NCBI GenBank assembly: GCA_034509425.1
Contig: JAVTVJ010001130.1
Location: 452,278 to 516,277, forward strand
DNA: 64,000 nucleotides
Direction of reading: 5' to 3'
Source: Eopsaltria australis
Lineage: Eukaryota; Chordata; Aves; Passeriformes; Petroicidae
Below, piece by piece: positions 11,380-22,599 of this stretch. The notes under the pieces were generated by a model. That model made no database searches. It was not told where the DNA came from and worked only from the letters and a program-made list of their open reading frames with translations. A program made the position numbers and the translations under genes. The first letter of the stretch is position 1, and each line of letters opens with the position of its first letter.

Positions 11380-11385
11380 TTTATT
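11380..11385 (-). terminator. Polyadenylation signal AATAAA, possible ARHGAP36 or unknown transcript end
   Basis: CACCAAATAAACCCCC on the minus strand, within a GC-rich block (11300-11650). It is the first canonical signal I found after the ARHGAP36 stop at 12940, but two CR1 fragments and a TATGG array lie between, so ownership is uncertain. Confidence 0.4.
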
Positions 11386-11711
11386 TGGTGAGGCTGGGAC
11401 GGAGCAGCTCCGGGGCAGCCCCGGGAGCCGCAGCAGCGCCGGGGCCGCTCCCGAGGGAGGCAGAGTCTGCAGCCGGTGCCGGGCTGCCCTCAAGCGGAGT
11501 TCCCGGCAATATCCCACAAACAGGGCCAGGGATAAACGCCCGACAGCGACTCCGCGGGTTCCGTAGCAGCCGGAGGAAGCTGGCGCTTCGCAGCGAGCTC
11601 CCCGCGCCCCCTCGGCCCCGTTATGGAGCTGGGAAAGTGAAATTCAGCGGGGCTTTTCCTGCACGGAGCTGCCTCCTGTGCCAGCATCCCTGCCCCATCC
11701 TGGGATCGCGG

Positions 11712-11880
11712 AGTCACAGAATGGCTGGGGTGGGAAGGGACTTTAAAATCCACCCCGTGCCACCCCTGACATGGGCAGGGTCACCTCCCGCTGTCCCAGC
11801 CTGGCCTTGGACACTTCCAGGGATCCAGGGGCAGCCACAGCTGCTCTGTGCCATATTTTCCCACCCTAGGAAGGAATTTG
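11712..11880 (-). mobile_element. CR1 LINE 3' end fragment
   Basis: cacagaatggctggggtggg, ttggacacttccagggatcc and aggggcagccacagctgctc in reverse orientation. Confidence 0.85.
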
Positions 11881-12224
11881 AAAGGCTGGGGGCTGCTCTT
11901 GCAGCAGGTACAGCCCCAGCCAGGGCAGTGGCTGGACACTGCTGCTGTCACAGCTGGCACTCGGGTGTGCTGCTGGCCTCTGGAACCTTCCACAGCCTCG
12001 TGGTGTCCCAAATTTATCTGCTCCTCCAGACTCAACAGCTCTGCTGCTCTCTTATCAGCTCCCAGGGAGTCTCACAGCTATCTCTCAGGACAGGCTCCTC
12101 CGGGAAAGGCTTCCCCACCCATCCCCTCTGCACCGAGCTGCAGGGAAGGGACCTCTGCAAAAGAAGAGCCCAGCAGGGAAGGTCTGGGTGCCTTCAGACC
12201 AGGGCTGGGGGCAGGCTGAGGGGG

Positions 12225-12375
12225 AATGTGGAATATGGGATATGGGATGTGGGATATGGAATATAGGATATGGAATATGGAATATGGGATATGGAATATG
12301 GGATACGACATATGATATATGGAATATGGGATATGGAATATGGGATACGACATATGATATCTGGAATATGGAATG
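12225..12375. repeat. GGAATATGGGATAT minisatellite
   Basis: About 20 units of the 7-bp pattern ggaatat/gggatat, with a repeated longer block containing gatacgacatatgatat. Confidence 0.9.
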
Positions 12376-12399
12376 CAGAAATACTGTTTTACCCCCAGA

Positions 12400-12720
12400 A
12401 ATGCCCTGCTGTGACTGCCCCATCCCTGGGAATGTCCAAGGCCAGGCTGGATGGGGCTTGGAGCAGCCTGGTGCACTGGAAGGAGTCCCTGCCTGTGCCA
12501 GGGCCTCACCACCCTCAAGGGGAAGAATTTCTGCCAGGATCCCATGTGGCCGTGCCCTCTGGCACTGGGAAGCTGTTCCCCACTGTCCTGTCCCTCCAGG
12601 CTCCTACAAGAGCATTTGGATCCATGGATGAGGTCCCTCCCAGCCCTCTCCTCTCCAGGCTGGACAGTCCCAGCTCCCTCAGCCCTTCCTGAGCCCTTCC
12701 TCAGCTCCGGTGCCCTCAGG
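12400..12720. mobile_element. CR1 LINE fragments in opposite orientations
   Basis: 12405-12500 reads in sense (tccaaggccaggctggatgg, agcagcctggtgcactggaa); 12500-12720 reads antisense (gcctcaccaccctcaagggg, ctccaggctggacagtccca). Either two insertions or a rearranged copy. Confidence 0.65.
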
Positions 12721-12939
12721 TGTGGGGATGGAAATGCATCCCTGAGTCCTGACAGGGCAGGGCTGTGCTGAGGCAGCGCTGGGCTCTGCAGGGAGGTGCC
12801 AGCCTGGCAGGTGAGCAGGGCACAGCCGTGTCCCCGTGCTCAGGCACAGGGGCTGCCCCCAGGCGAGGCAGGGACGGGGTTTTGCTGGGAAAAGCTGCCT
12901 GTTCCTGCCCGGAGGGGCTGCCCAGGGCTGCAGGGCTCG

Positions 12940-13090
12940 CTAGATGCCGACGTGCAGGTTCAGGAAGGAGACGTTGCTGTAGAGCCCCGAGGACACGGAG
13001 CCTCGCTCCAGGCTGAGTGTCCAGCCTGGCAGGGTGGATGGAGAGGGGTCCTGCCCTGGATCCTCACACTCTGGGCTCCTGAGGAAGCAG

Positions 13091-13138
<48 letters not shown>

Positions 13139-16100
13139 TGTTTGTAAATTGCCAGCTGCTCTCCCAAACGGGCTCAAGCAGTGATCCCAATTATCCCAAA
13201 CACTGCCCTCTCCAGACAGTCCCAAAAGGAATGTGGAGACAGACAAGAAGCTGCAGCATAGGTCACAGAATCCTAGGTTTGGGTTGGAAGGGACTTTGAA
13301 GGCCATCTGGTCCCTGGGCAGGGACACCTTCCACCCGACCAGCTTGATCCAAGCTGCATCCAAACTGCTGTGGGAGCGGTCTGTGGTCCAGGAAAACGCT
13401 TCCCACAGGACAATTCACCTTTGCTGAAGAGTCACCAGCTCTGCTGAAGGCTCCTGAGCATCCCCTGCTTCCCAGGATCCACAGCTTCCAACCCTCCCCT
13501 ACCTCCAACCCCAGGGAGCAAACCCTGTCCTGCCCCAGGCGCCGTGGTGGCCCCAGCTCATGGCACACGAGGTCCTTTTGGCCACCAGCTTTAACCTGAG
13601 GGATGGCAGGGCCAGAGTGGGAAGGGCTTGTGCTGGGGAGCTCATGCCCAGGGCAGGGCAGGAAGGAGCAGCCTGGAGGAGGAGGAGGAGCAGGGTGTGC
13701 TGTCCCTTGTCCCCGAGGAGCCCTGGGCACTCACGGCAGCTCCGGGAATTTCCTGCGCAGCAGGTACTCGATGACATCGGGGTCTGTCTGGAACAGCCTC
13801 CTCAGGACGTCACACTGCATGGCTGGGGACACCTGGGGGGACACGGCCTCGTCACCCGTGGGGCCCCTCTGGGCAGGAGGCTGAGCAGAGGGCACTGCAA
13901 GGGCTCCAGGACGTGGTGACAGACCCAGGGTGTCGGTGTCACAGCCCACACACCTCCCAGGGTCTGCAGGATCCCAGCCCCTGCTTTCCCCCCACTGCCC
14001 CCAGTCCTTTGGCTCCCTGCAGATCCCAAAAATTGCCACAAGGCCTTTTGGGGACCTGAAATGTCACATTCCAATAGACCTGAGGGCACTCTCACTGCTG
14101 CCTGTGAGTGCCCTGTGGGAGGGTGCAGAGAGGATGGAGCCAGGCCCTTCCCAGAGGATGGGCACAGGCTGAGGTGGGCGTCTCTGGCAGGGACAAAATC
14201 CCTTCCCTGCTGCTCCTGGACGAGTTCAGAGGGAAGGAGGGTCTGGAGGAGCCCCACGTACCATGAACAGGGAGTGGTGGTGCTCGATGAGCCTCTGCAG
14301 CACCAGGATTATGGCAGCACTGTCCTCAAAGTTCAGGGCTCCGGCATCTTTCTCTCCAGGCTTCTCCTTCTGCAGGATGTTGGGACCAAAGACTGTAGCC
14401 AGGTTTGAAACTGTCATTTTGTTCCCAGGGATCTGCAAGGAAGCACAGAGGGAACCTGTGGACTGTGGATGGGATGGCAGGGGATGTGCCAGGATTTCCC
14501 CACCCACCCCAGGGCAGGTGAGGCCAAGGTGTTGGTGTGGGTCCAGTTTGGTCCTCCCCGAGCTGGTGGCAGGGCCAGCACCAAGGGTTTGAGGTGCTGG
14601 AGCACACACTCATCCCATTCCCACCTTTTCCAGCCTCAGCCATCCTGGGATTCCGTGAAGGATTTGTTTCTCCCCGGAGGCTCCACCCAGGCTTGCAGCA
14701 GCTCTGCTCGGGGGCAGCCCCAGCTCCTTCCCCCACAGCCCCCCTGGCCCAGCCTCACCTCGTGGCCCTCGGGGTCCCAGGAGCTCTCCGAGTGCCGGGC
14801 CACCAGGGCCAGGAAGCGCAGGAGGCGCAGCAGGGTGTCACTGTGGCACGGGGGCAGCAGGAACAGCAGCAGCTGCAGCGTCTCCAGCTGGGCTGGCCCC
14901 TCCATGCCTGGGGACAGCAGCGGTCAGGGACAACCCCAGGCACCTCCAGCCCTCCTCCACCTGCCTGGGAAGGAGCTCTGGAGGGAGCCAGGCTGCTGTG
15001 CCACCCTCCAGCCCATCACAGCAAGGGCTGTGGTGATGCTGGATGTTGCACAGCCCCACAGGCAAAGGCTGTCCTGGACCAGAGGGATTTTTATAATCCC
15101 ATTAAAAAAAAAAAAAATTCAAACAAGACCCCCAGCAAACCCACAGATTACAGAAACTGCATGTGGCAGTGCCAGGCAGCACAACAGCCATCCTATTGCT
15201 GTCCAGAGGCTTTGGAAAAGCAGGGTGGGGAGGAAGGATCCATTCCTGGCAGTGTCCAAAGCCAGGCTGGACAGGACCTGGAGCGGCCTGACCGAGTGGG
15301 AGCTGCCCACGGGGTTTAAGGTGCCCCCAGCACAGCTCCTCGTGTGGCTGCACAGGCTCTGCTGCACAGGTACTCACTGGCTGTGCTGAGGAAGGCTCCG
15401 TAGAGCTCTCTGGGAATCAGGGAATCCGGCATATCCCGCAGAAACTCCTTGAGCAGGGCAGCCACATCGTGAACGCTCTGATGCTCATCCAAGAAAACAT
15501 CCAGCCCTCGGTCAAACTCCTCCCTCAGCTTGGAGATGGAGGGAATGAGGATGAAAATCATGGTCAGCTCTGGTCTGTTTTAGACCTGTCCACACCCATG
15601 TCAGCTCTATCCATCCCTCTGTCCCTGCCGAGGCACAGCCAGAGGGTGCAGTGACTGTCCCCGTTTACCTGCTGCACTCTTTTCTTGGAGCTGCCAACGC
15701 GGAAGATGCCGACGGTTTGGAGCCCTGGGGGACAGACAGGTCAGTGCTGTGCCTTGCCACGGCTCCCTGCCACCCCCACTGCTCCTGGCAGGGCTGCTCC
15801 TGCAGGGCTTCCCCTTCTCCAGGCAGTGAGGAAAAGGAAAGGCTCTGGAGGCCGAGATTTCCTTGGATTGTCTGTGGGAAGGGAGGAGATCTCATCCCCA
15901 CAGTCACTCCAGGTGAGGGCTGGATGTGCAGCAGGAGCTGAGGCACCAGGAGATGTTCAGTGACACCCTCAGTGACATTCCCTTCTCAGTGACATTCCCT
16001 TCATTCCCCTCTCAGTGACATTCCCCTCTGGAGCACATCCAGCCCAGAGCACTCCCCACAGGAGGCTTTTTGGGAGATGCCCTGCCCCAGGAATCATTCA

Positions 16101-19100
16101 GGTTGGGAAAGACCTCCAAGATCATCGAGTCCAGCCTCTGACTGAACCCCACGCTGCCCATTAAACCAGGAGCCTCCTCCCACCTTGGGGCTGGCCAGGA
16201 TGTGCCAGTGGCCACACCCAGGGAGTTCCTGCAGCCCTCACCGTGCGTCTCCAGGTGTGTGCAGCACCTGTCCACGATCCGTGGCACCTGCCAGGTGATG
16301 GGGTTCAGGCTCAGCGGCTTCTTCTTGCCCCGGCTCCTGCGAGGCTCCAGCTCGTGGGGGTGTGAGAGCTGCAGGGCCTCCAGCAGCTCGGACGCGTTGT
16401 CACTCAGGTCTGTGATGGAATCCACGGACATGGCTCCCTGCCACGGAGCACAGGGGGTGTGCAGGTGGCAGGAGTGACCCCACAGATCCATCACTGCCGT
16501 GACCTCAGGGCTTTCTGGGAAAGGGCAGCATCCAGGGACACCCCTGCCATGGGCAGGGACACCTCCCACTGTCCCAGGCTGCTCCAAGCCCTGTCCAGCC
16601 TGGCCTTGGGCACTGCCAGGGATCCAGGGGCAGCCACAGCTTCTCTGGGCACCCTGTGCCAGGGCCTGCCCACCCTCCCAGGGAACAATTCCTGCCCAAT
16701 ATCCCATCCATCCCTGCCCTCTGGATTCTTAAATGTCCCCCTGGCAAGCTCAGCTCCACAAGAGCTGAGCCACTGAGGAGCCTCCCTCTCCTCACCATCC
16801 ATCTCCGAGGGGACTGGAGCCACCACTTCCCTGAGGACAGACTGGGACCAGCCCAGCCTGGGGCACAGCCAGCTCAGTCAGCCAGAAAACATCCTGGAAA
16901 ATCCCACTTATTGCTGAATTCACCCCCCTCCCCACATCCCACAGCACCAGCACAGCCCATTGTGGGGACCGTACCCTCCGCTGGCTCCAGGAGCTCCTGT
17001 CCAGCAGGGCTGGGGAAAGCGGCTCCTCCGGGAAGCTCCCGGCGGGCGCTCGGATGCAGCTGGTGCCCACTGCCAGCCTCCTGTGCCTCTGAGCCCGGAA
17101 CCTGGTCACGGTGGCCTCCACCTCCAGGCAGAGCCGGCGGCTCCTGCCCACGGCCTCCTGCAGCTGCCGGCAGGCGCGGTCGTTGGCGATGACCTGGGCC
17201 AGCGGGACCCCGAAGGTGTGGGGACAGCACTCTGGGGACACACGGGAGGAAGGAACTGAAGTGAAGCCGAGGGAGCTGCGCTGATGGATCCTGGCTTTCC
17301 CACCCCCAGGAGCACCCAGAGAGGGCGGTGCGTTCCCAAAGGCTGGAGAGCAGGAGAGGTGAGGTGGTGATGCCTTTTCCTGCTCTTAGGAAATCAAAGC
17401 TCAGACAGGCTCAGAGGGTTGGGGTCGTTCCCCTCGGTGTTTCATAGGATCCCATTCCATGCATGGCTTCACCCAGGTGACAGCGTCACAATGTCCCCCC
17501 ACCCCCAATCGAGGGTACAATTAAAGCCCTTACTCATTAGCATATCTAACGAGAGGGCCCAATGAGGGCTGGGCTGGGCTCACTTCTAGTTTACAGAATC
17601 TGTCCTGCCAGGGCACCTTGAGTTCTTGTGACAATCGAATGTTTGGGCTCTGACTCTCCAGCTCTGGGGTGTTTGGTCTCCCAGCCTTTGGGACACCAAG
17701 AAACCAGGCTGAGTGATCACCTAAAGCATCACAAGTGTGCGTGCTGATGCTTGTGGATACAGGGAACTGTGTGAAAAGTGTTTAGGAAAAAAGCAAAAAA
17801 CCCTTCAGGCATCAGTGGGAGCCTGGGTGCCAAAGAGCCGAGTGGGGAGGGCACAGGGTGGGAAATGGGGTGCTGGGGGGAGAGGAAGGAGACACCAAGG
17901 AAAAGGGCTCTCCATCAGTGCTGTGCTGCTGGAGCCTGTCCCAGCTTGCCCTGGAGTTTCCTTCCTTCAGCCCCATGAAGATGCTCCAGTGTCTATGAAG
18001 CAACAGCTTCATAAATCACCAAAAGATCCTTCCCAAATTCTAACCTCCAGTTTTCTACAGGGTTTGCCTCAGCTACACCTGCTCAAGCAAAGTCTTGGTA
18101 TCAGTGGTATTTTCCCCAAATTACTGTCCCTCTCCATCCCTCTGGCAGGGAGGGCTCTCCTCACCCCAGCCTTTGCACTGCCCTGGGGTTTTGCACCTGG
18201 AGCAGAGCCACAAACGCTTCCAGTAAAATCTGAGGTGTTCATTTCAGTCATTTCCTCGAGTGGGCTTTGTGCTGGTGTGGCCCACCTGACTCTGCCTGGG
18301 ATTCTGTGTGCCCCAGGGCTGTCACCGAGCTCCTTCAAGGGATGATAGAACTGGAAGCAGCAGGATTGGGGCAAAAAGGGCAGACAGACACATTTATAGG
18401 GATTGAAAAATGCATTTCACATTACACACATTCCACCCACCCTTCCCTCCCCTCCAGGCTCGAACCAGCTCGTGCCATTCCAAGAACAGCAGAACAACCT
18501 GGGATGCAGCATCCTGCTGGATTCAGGCACCTCCCAGCCCAAAAATCACCATCTCCCCCTGAGAGCAGGCACCAGAGCTGGGCAAAAGGGAGGCTGCTCA
18601 CCTTTCCTCTCCTTTGAGAAGCTCTCCAGCTTCTGCCGGATGGATTTAATGCCCTTGGAGCCATCTAGGAGGAGAGGAGGAAGGGAAGGTTCAGCACAGG
18701 CACAGCCAGGGGACACTGAAGGGACAGCCACAGCCCTGAGGGGATGCAGGAGTCCCCTGGGACACACAGTGGGGGCCCAGGGACAGCCTGCCTGGAGATG
18801 GACATCACTGCTGGGGACAGCCCTGGAGATGGCCTCATGGACATGGCACTGCTGCCCCAGAGATGGACATCACTGCTGGGGACACTGCTGGGGACATTGC
18901 CAGAGATGGGCACCACCCTCCCCAGGTGAAGGGATGGAGGGACCCCATGGCTCCACACAGAGCCCAAAAAGGCCTTTTGGGATTGTTTTACAGAGCAAAG
19001 CCCTATAAAGTTGTACAAAACACCCTCCCAAATCCCACCCTGCCCTGCAGGACTCCCACCTCACACATCCAGCAGCAGTGAACTGAGAGTTCAGTCACTG

Positions 19101-20827
19101 CCCACCCTAAATCCTGCCAGGACACATCACCCCATCCTGGCTCACACTCCTCATTCCTGAGGAATTCTCTCCCTAGGAACATCTCATATCTGCTTGTTTG
19201 GGTTATTTTGTAAGACTTAGGGGAAAGCTCTGACCGCTGGAATGAGGAACATGGGTGTAGGAGCCAACATAAATTATCCAGCAGCACACTGAGCAACCAG
19301 GAAGGAAATATTGGGGTTTGGGGTTTTTTTTGGCACTGCACTGGTCCCTAGAGAAGCTGCTGCTGCAGGGTGTCACTGCAAGTGGGATCACAACAGCCCA
19401 AAATAAAACACAAAAGGAATCAGGATGTTTGTGGTCAGAGTCCTCCAGGGACTGGTGCTGCAGCCCTGGAGCAACTGGGAGTTCTGGGAAGGAGAGGGGA
19501 GCCGTGCTGGACTCCATGAAGCCATTTCATGGCATGAAATCTATAATTCAGACAGGAAACCAAGCTTGGGTGTCCCCTCAAGGACGTGGTGCTCAGTGTG
19601 AGGCACTGGGAGATGCTCTGTCCCTGGGAGAGGATCCCAGAGACCTGGGGCCTCCATCCTTGGGGGGGGACTGGTCTCCAGTGCCCTGGGGGTGCTGGGA
19701 GTGGAAGTGGGGCTGGAGACCCCCCCAGCTCCCTCTGCACCCCCAGCCCCAGAGCTGGGGAGCTGCTGGAACCCCCTGCCCTGCTGGGATGCCAAAACAC
19801 AGCCCAGGGCAGAGGAGGCACACCAAGGGGCAAGAAGGGAATTTGGGAAGGAGTCTGAGGAGCCCAAACTCTCTGGGTTTGCTGATGGGGGGCACAGGCA
19901 GCCCTGGGAACCCTGACAGGGCCTCTGTGCTCGCTTCCTGTGGAGCTCCTAAATTTATCCACCCTTTCACGTCTCCGTGCCTGATCCGCTCTCCCTGAGC
20001 CCCTCTCCAGCATCAGGGCTTAGAGCTGGACACGGATCCAAGCAGCAGATCCTGAGCCAGCCCGGGCACTCAGACAGTCCCAGTGCAGACCTCGCCCAGC
20101 TCTCACATCTGCTTTGGCTCTGGGGCTTGCAGGGTCATGTTCTCACACTGCCGTGGACACGCAAACCCCTGCACAGGCTGAGCAGGCCCTCGGGGCTCAG
20201 AACAAAGCAGGAATGAGAAATAAAATGGACCAAAATGTGTCACTAATGTCCTTCCATAACCATCAATCCTGGGCTCTGGTGCAGGGGTGAGGAGCATGAA
20301 CAGCTCAGCCTCAGCCCCCCTTGGCAGGAGCGTCCCCTCCCACCCCCTCCATCCCATCCCATCCTCTCCTTCCTCTCTCTCCTGTCCCATCCTCTCCCTC
20401 CCATCCCATCCTCTCCCTCCTGTCCCTCCTGTCCCATCCTCTCCCTTCTCTCCCTCCTGTCCCATCCTCTCCCTTCTCTCCCTCCTGTCCCATCCTCTCC
20501 CTTCTCTCCTGTCCCATCCTCTCCCTTCTCTCCCGTCCCATCCTCTCCCTCCTGTCCCATTTTCTCCCATCCTCTCCCTCCTGTCCCATCCCCTCCCTTC
20601 TCTCCCATTTTCTCCCATCCTCTCCCTCCTCCCCCTCCTGTCCCATCCCTCCTGTACCTCTGTCCAGGCTGAGGTGCCCCACGAGCAGCCTCTCCTGCAG
20701 CTGGAACAGTGCCAGCTCCTGCAGGCTGGCTCTCTCCAGCTCGGACAGGCTCTGCAGGGCCACGGGCTGCATCCCCGAGCTGGGGCCTGGCATGGGGGCC
20801 GGGCCAAAGCTCCTCTGGAAAACACAC
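12940..20827 (-). CDS. ARHGAP36: ARHGAP36 (RhoGAP of the ARHGAP6/36 family), ten coding exons
   Basis: Coding exons in reading order: 20827-20658, 18664-18602, 17231-16975, 16437-16242, 15724-15669, 15528-15378, 14907-14759, 14432-14262, 13832-13735, 13078-12940 (stop TAG 12942-12940). All junctions are GT/AG and in frame; about 482 aa without the 5' exon. Seen: the N-terminal family motif [52 protein letters not shown]; then the RhoGAP domain with [12 protein letters not shown] (arginine finger present), [38 protein letters not shown]-terminus SFLNLHVGI. Many segments read closer to ARHGAP6, but the ENOX2 neighbour matches ARHGAP36 (ARHGAP6 lies elsewhere). A shorter start of the first exon, at 20814 after TTTTCCAG, is also possible. 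Known role: mammalian ARHGAP36 activates Hedgehog/GLI signalling and inhibits PKA. Confidence 0.86.
13091..13135. repeat. (AG)n microsatellite beside the last ARHGAP36 exon
   Basis: a7 followed by about 18 ag dinucleotides. On the minus strand this is a CT/T run ending 10-12 bp before the acceptor AG at 13080-13079, so it doubles as the polypyrimidine tract. Confidence 0.95.
13258..13375 (-). mobile_element. CR1 LINE 3' end fragment
   Basis: tcacagaatcctaggtttgg then gttggaagggactttgaagg, reverse orientation, in the last ARHGAP36 intron. Confidence 0.8.
15235..15335 (+). mobile_element. CR1 LINE fragment
   Basis: gtgtccaaagccaggctgga, caggacctggagcggcctga; ends about 40 bp from an ARHGAP36 exon donor. 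Confidence 0.7.
16085..16175 (-). mobile_element. CR1 LINE 3' end fragment
   Basis: aatcattcaggttgggaaag, acctccaagatcatcgagtc, reverse orientation. Confidence 0.75.
16500..16735 (-). mobile_element. CR1 LINE 3' fragment
   Basis: ccatgggcagggacacctcc, ggcactgccagggatccagg, ttctctgggcaccctgtgcc, tatcccatccatccctgccc. Confidence 0.85.
17371..17814 (+). repeat. 444-bp dispersed repeat, copy 1 (LTR-like)
   Basis: Starts tgccttttcctgctcttagg, ends ccttcaggcatca; begins TG and ends CA, as solo LTRs do. An inverted second copy lies at 40758-41195. Contains an ATTAAA at about 17520. No clear target-site duplication and no coding capacity. It lies in an ARHGAP36 intron. Confidence 0.7.
18780..18920. 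repeat. Imperfect GCTGGGGACA/GATGGACATCACT repeat
   Basis: Three imperfect copies of a block containing gatggacatcactgctgggg within an ARHGAP36 intron. Confidence 0.6.
20344..20648. repeat. Pyrimidine-rich minisatellite CTCCTGTCCCATCCTCTCCC
   Basis: About 14 units of a roughly 20-bp motif with variable length (tctccc insertions). It ends about 10 bp from the donor of the first core ARHGAP36 exon. On the minus strand it is a G/A-rich tract. Confidence 0.9.
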
Positions 20828-21004
20828 CTGAGTGAGAGGAACACAGGGCAGAGAGAGCTGCTTCAGGGGAGGAACTGCTGGCAGCACCCCAGGGAGCGTT
20901 TGCAGGAGACATTTGTCCCTCTGTCACCTCTCCAAAGAGCCAGGGAGGCTGCAGATGCCCCAAACACATCATCTCACTTCAGCCTTCCAAGCAAAGACCT
21001 TGGA

Positions 21005-21245
21005 GGCATCAGAAGAGATTCAGGTTTTATCTTGGGAAGGAATTGCTCCCTGTGAGGGTGGGGAGACCCTGGCACAGGGTGCCCAGAGAAGTTGTGCTTG
21101 CTCCATCCCTGGAAGTGTCCAAGGCCAGGTTTGTCCAAGACAAGGCTTGGAGCCACCGGGGCTGGTGGAAAGTGTCCCTGCGTGGAAGGAAATGAGCTTT
21201 CAGATCCCTCCCAACCCAAGCAATTCCACAATTCCATGATTCATC
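21005..21245 (+). mobile_element. CR1 LINE 3' fragment
   Basis: gaccctggcacagggtgccc, ccctggaagtgtccaaggcc, ending aattccacaattccatgatt. Confidence 0.85.
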
Positions 21246-21834
21246 TCTTTTAAATCATGAACAGCTGCACATGACCAGAGGTGCTGAAGCCCTTTCCCCC
21301 TGGCACAGGCCAGGGACATGCCCTGGACACCCCCTCCCCTCTCCCAGAGCTTTGGGGAGCCCTCCCTGTCGTGTGCAGGCTCTGGGAGAGCCCACAGGGA
21401 CCTGGTTTCTCTCCCCACACTGACCTGGGTTCCTCCAGCCCAGTGCCACCTCCTCCTGATGCCACCTGTGCCACTGTCCCAGCACCAGCACCACCCAGCA
21501 GGGTCCAAAGAGCAACAGCAGCCCCAGAGAGGAGACAGGACAGAGGGCAGAGTACGGGCTCTGGAAAGAACCTCCCCAAAGAGGCTTAAGGCAAGAATGA
21601 AGAATAAATGCCTGGAAGTCTCAAGGGATGAGGGTGAGACCCCCAGGAAGGGGACAGGGCTCCTGGGTCAGTCTCTGCTCCCCCTCCAGCCCCTGGGACT
21701 GGCTCCTTCTGGCCAGGTTGGAAATTTCAGTTTCTAGAGATATTTAGGAAGTTATATAAATTAAAGAAGAAAACAAATGTAAAAGGGTTGTTCAGAATTC
21801 CCTGTAAGGGCACACAGAAAAGGGAATTCAGCTA

Positions 21835-22075
21835 GATTGCAGAATCCCACACTGGTTTGGGTTAGAAGAGAACTCCAAAACCATCTCATTCCACCCCTGC
21901 CACGTGCAGGAACACCTTCCCCTATCCCAGGTGACTCCAAGCCCTGTCCAGCCTGGCCTTGGACACTTCCAGGGATCCAGGGAACAGCCACAGCTTCTCT
22001 GGGCACCCAATTTCTCCCCCAATCCAACCCTGTCCTCTGTCCAATTAAAGAGCTGCAATGCAGGGATTTCTGTAA
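21835..22075 (-). mobile_element. CR1 LINE 3' fragment
   Basis: actggtttgggttagaagag, ccttggacacttccagggat, cagcttctctgggcacccaa, reverse orientation. Confidence 0.85.
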
Positions 22076-22216
22076 TTTCCACCCTGCTCCCTGGGACAGC
22101 CTGGAGCAGGAAACTCCTTGGCTGTCACAGGTGAGAGCATCTCCACATGCCAGGGACAACTCCTGTGCCTCTGCTGCACCGGGAGCTCCCAGCAGGGCGG
22201 GAGCAGCTCGGCTGTG

Positions 22217-22466
22217 GAGGGATGGATGGAAGGATGGAAGGATGGATGGAGGGATGGATGGAGGGATGGAGGGATGGAGGGATGGAGGGATGGAGGGATG
22301 GAGGGATGGAGGGAGGGATGGATGGAGGGATGGAGGGATGGATGGAGGGATGGATGGATGGAAGGATGGAGGGATGGATGGAGGGATGGATGGAGGGATG
22401 GAGGGAGGGATGGATGGAGGGATGGATGGATGGAGGGATGGAGGGATGGAGGGATGGATGGATGGA
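22217..22466. repeat. GGAT/GGAG tetranucleotide-based minisatellite
   Basis: About 250 bp of gatggatggagggatggagg-type units, immediately 3' of the candidate ARHGAP36 5' exon. Confidence 0.95.
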
Positions 22467-22500
22467 TAAACCCCCAGAGACACACACTGCAGGGAATTAC

Positions 22501-22580
22501 CTTTGTGCAGGTGAAGCTCCACACCCCGGCAGAGCCCACGGCCCCAACCTGAGCAGAGTCCTGGGGGATGCGGCTGCCAT
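22501..22580 (-). CDS. Possible ARHGAP36 5' coding exon
   Basis: ATG at 22580-22578 opens 26 codons and ends with two bases before a donor (CACAAAG then GTAATTCC). That phase joins exactly to the exon beginning at 20827. The peptide starts [19 protein letters not shown], hydrophobic and arginine-containing. Because a pyrimidine-rich run ending CATGGCAG lies just upstream, this could instead be an internal exon with the start further right. A GGAT/GGAG minisatellite begins 35 bp downstream of the donor. Confidence 0.4.
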
Positions 22581-22599
22581 GGGATGAGGAGGAGGAGGA

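Noticed and set aside
10530..12266. 578-aa plus-strand frame
   Set aside because: Crosses a CR1 fragment, C-rich arrays and a CpG block; proline-rich with no recognisable domain.
17371..17814. Intact endogenous retrovirus
   Set aside because: Only an LTR-like 440-bp unit is present; no internal coding region, primer-binding site or second LTR in direct orientation.
12940..20827. Identification as ARHGAP6
   Set aside because: Sequence is close to ARHGAP6, but adjacency to ENOX2, GPR119 and SLC25A14 fits ARHGAP36; kept as an open point in the findings.
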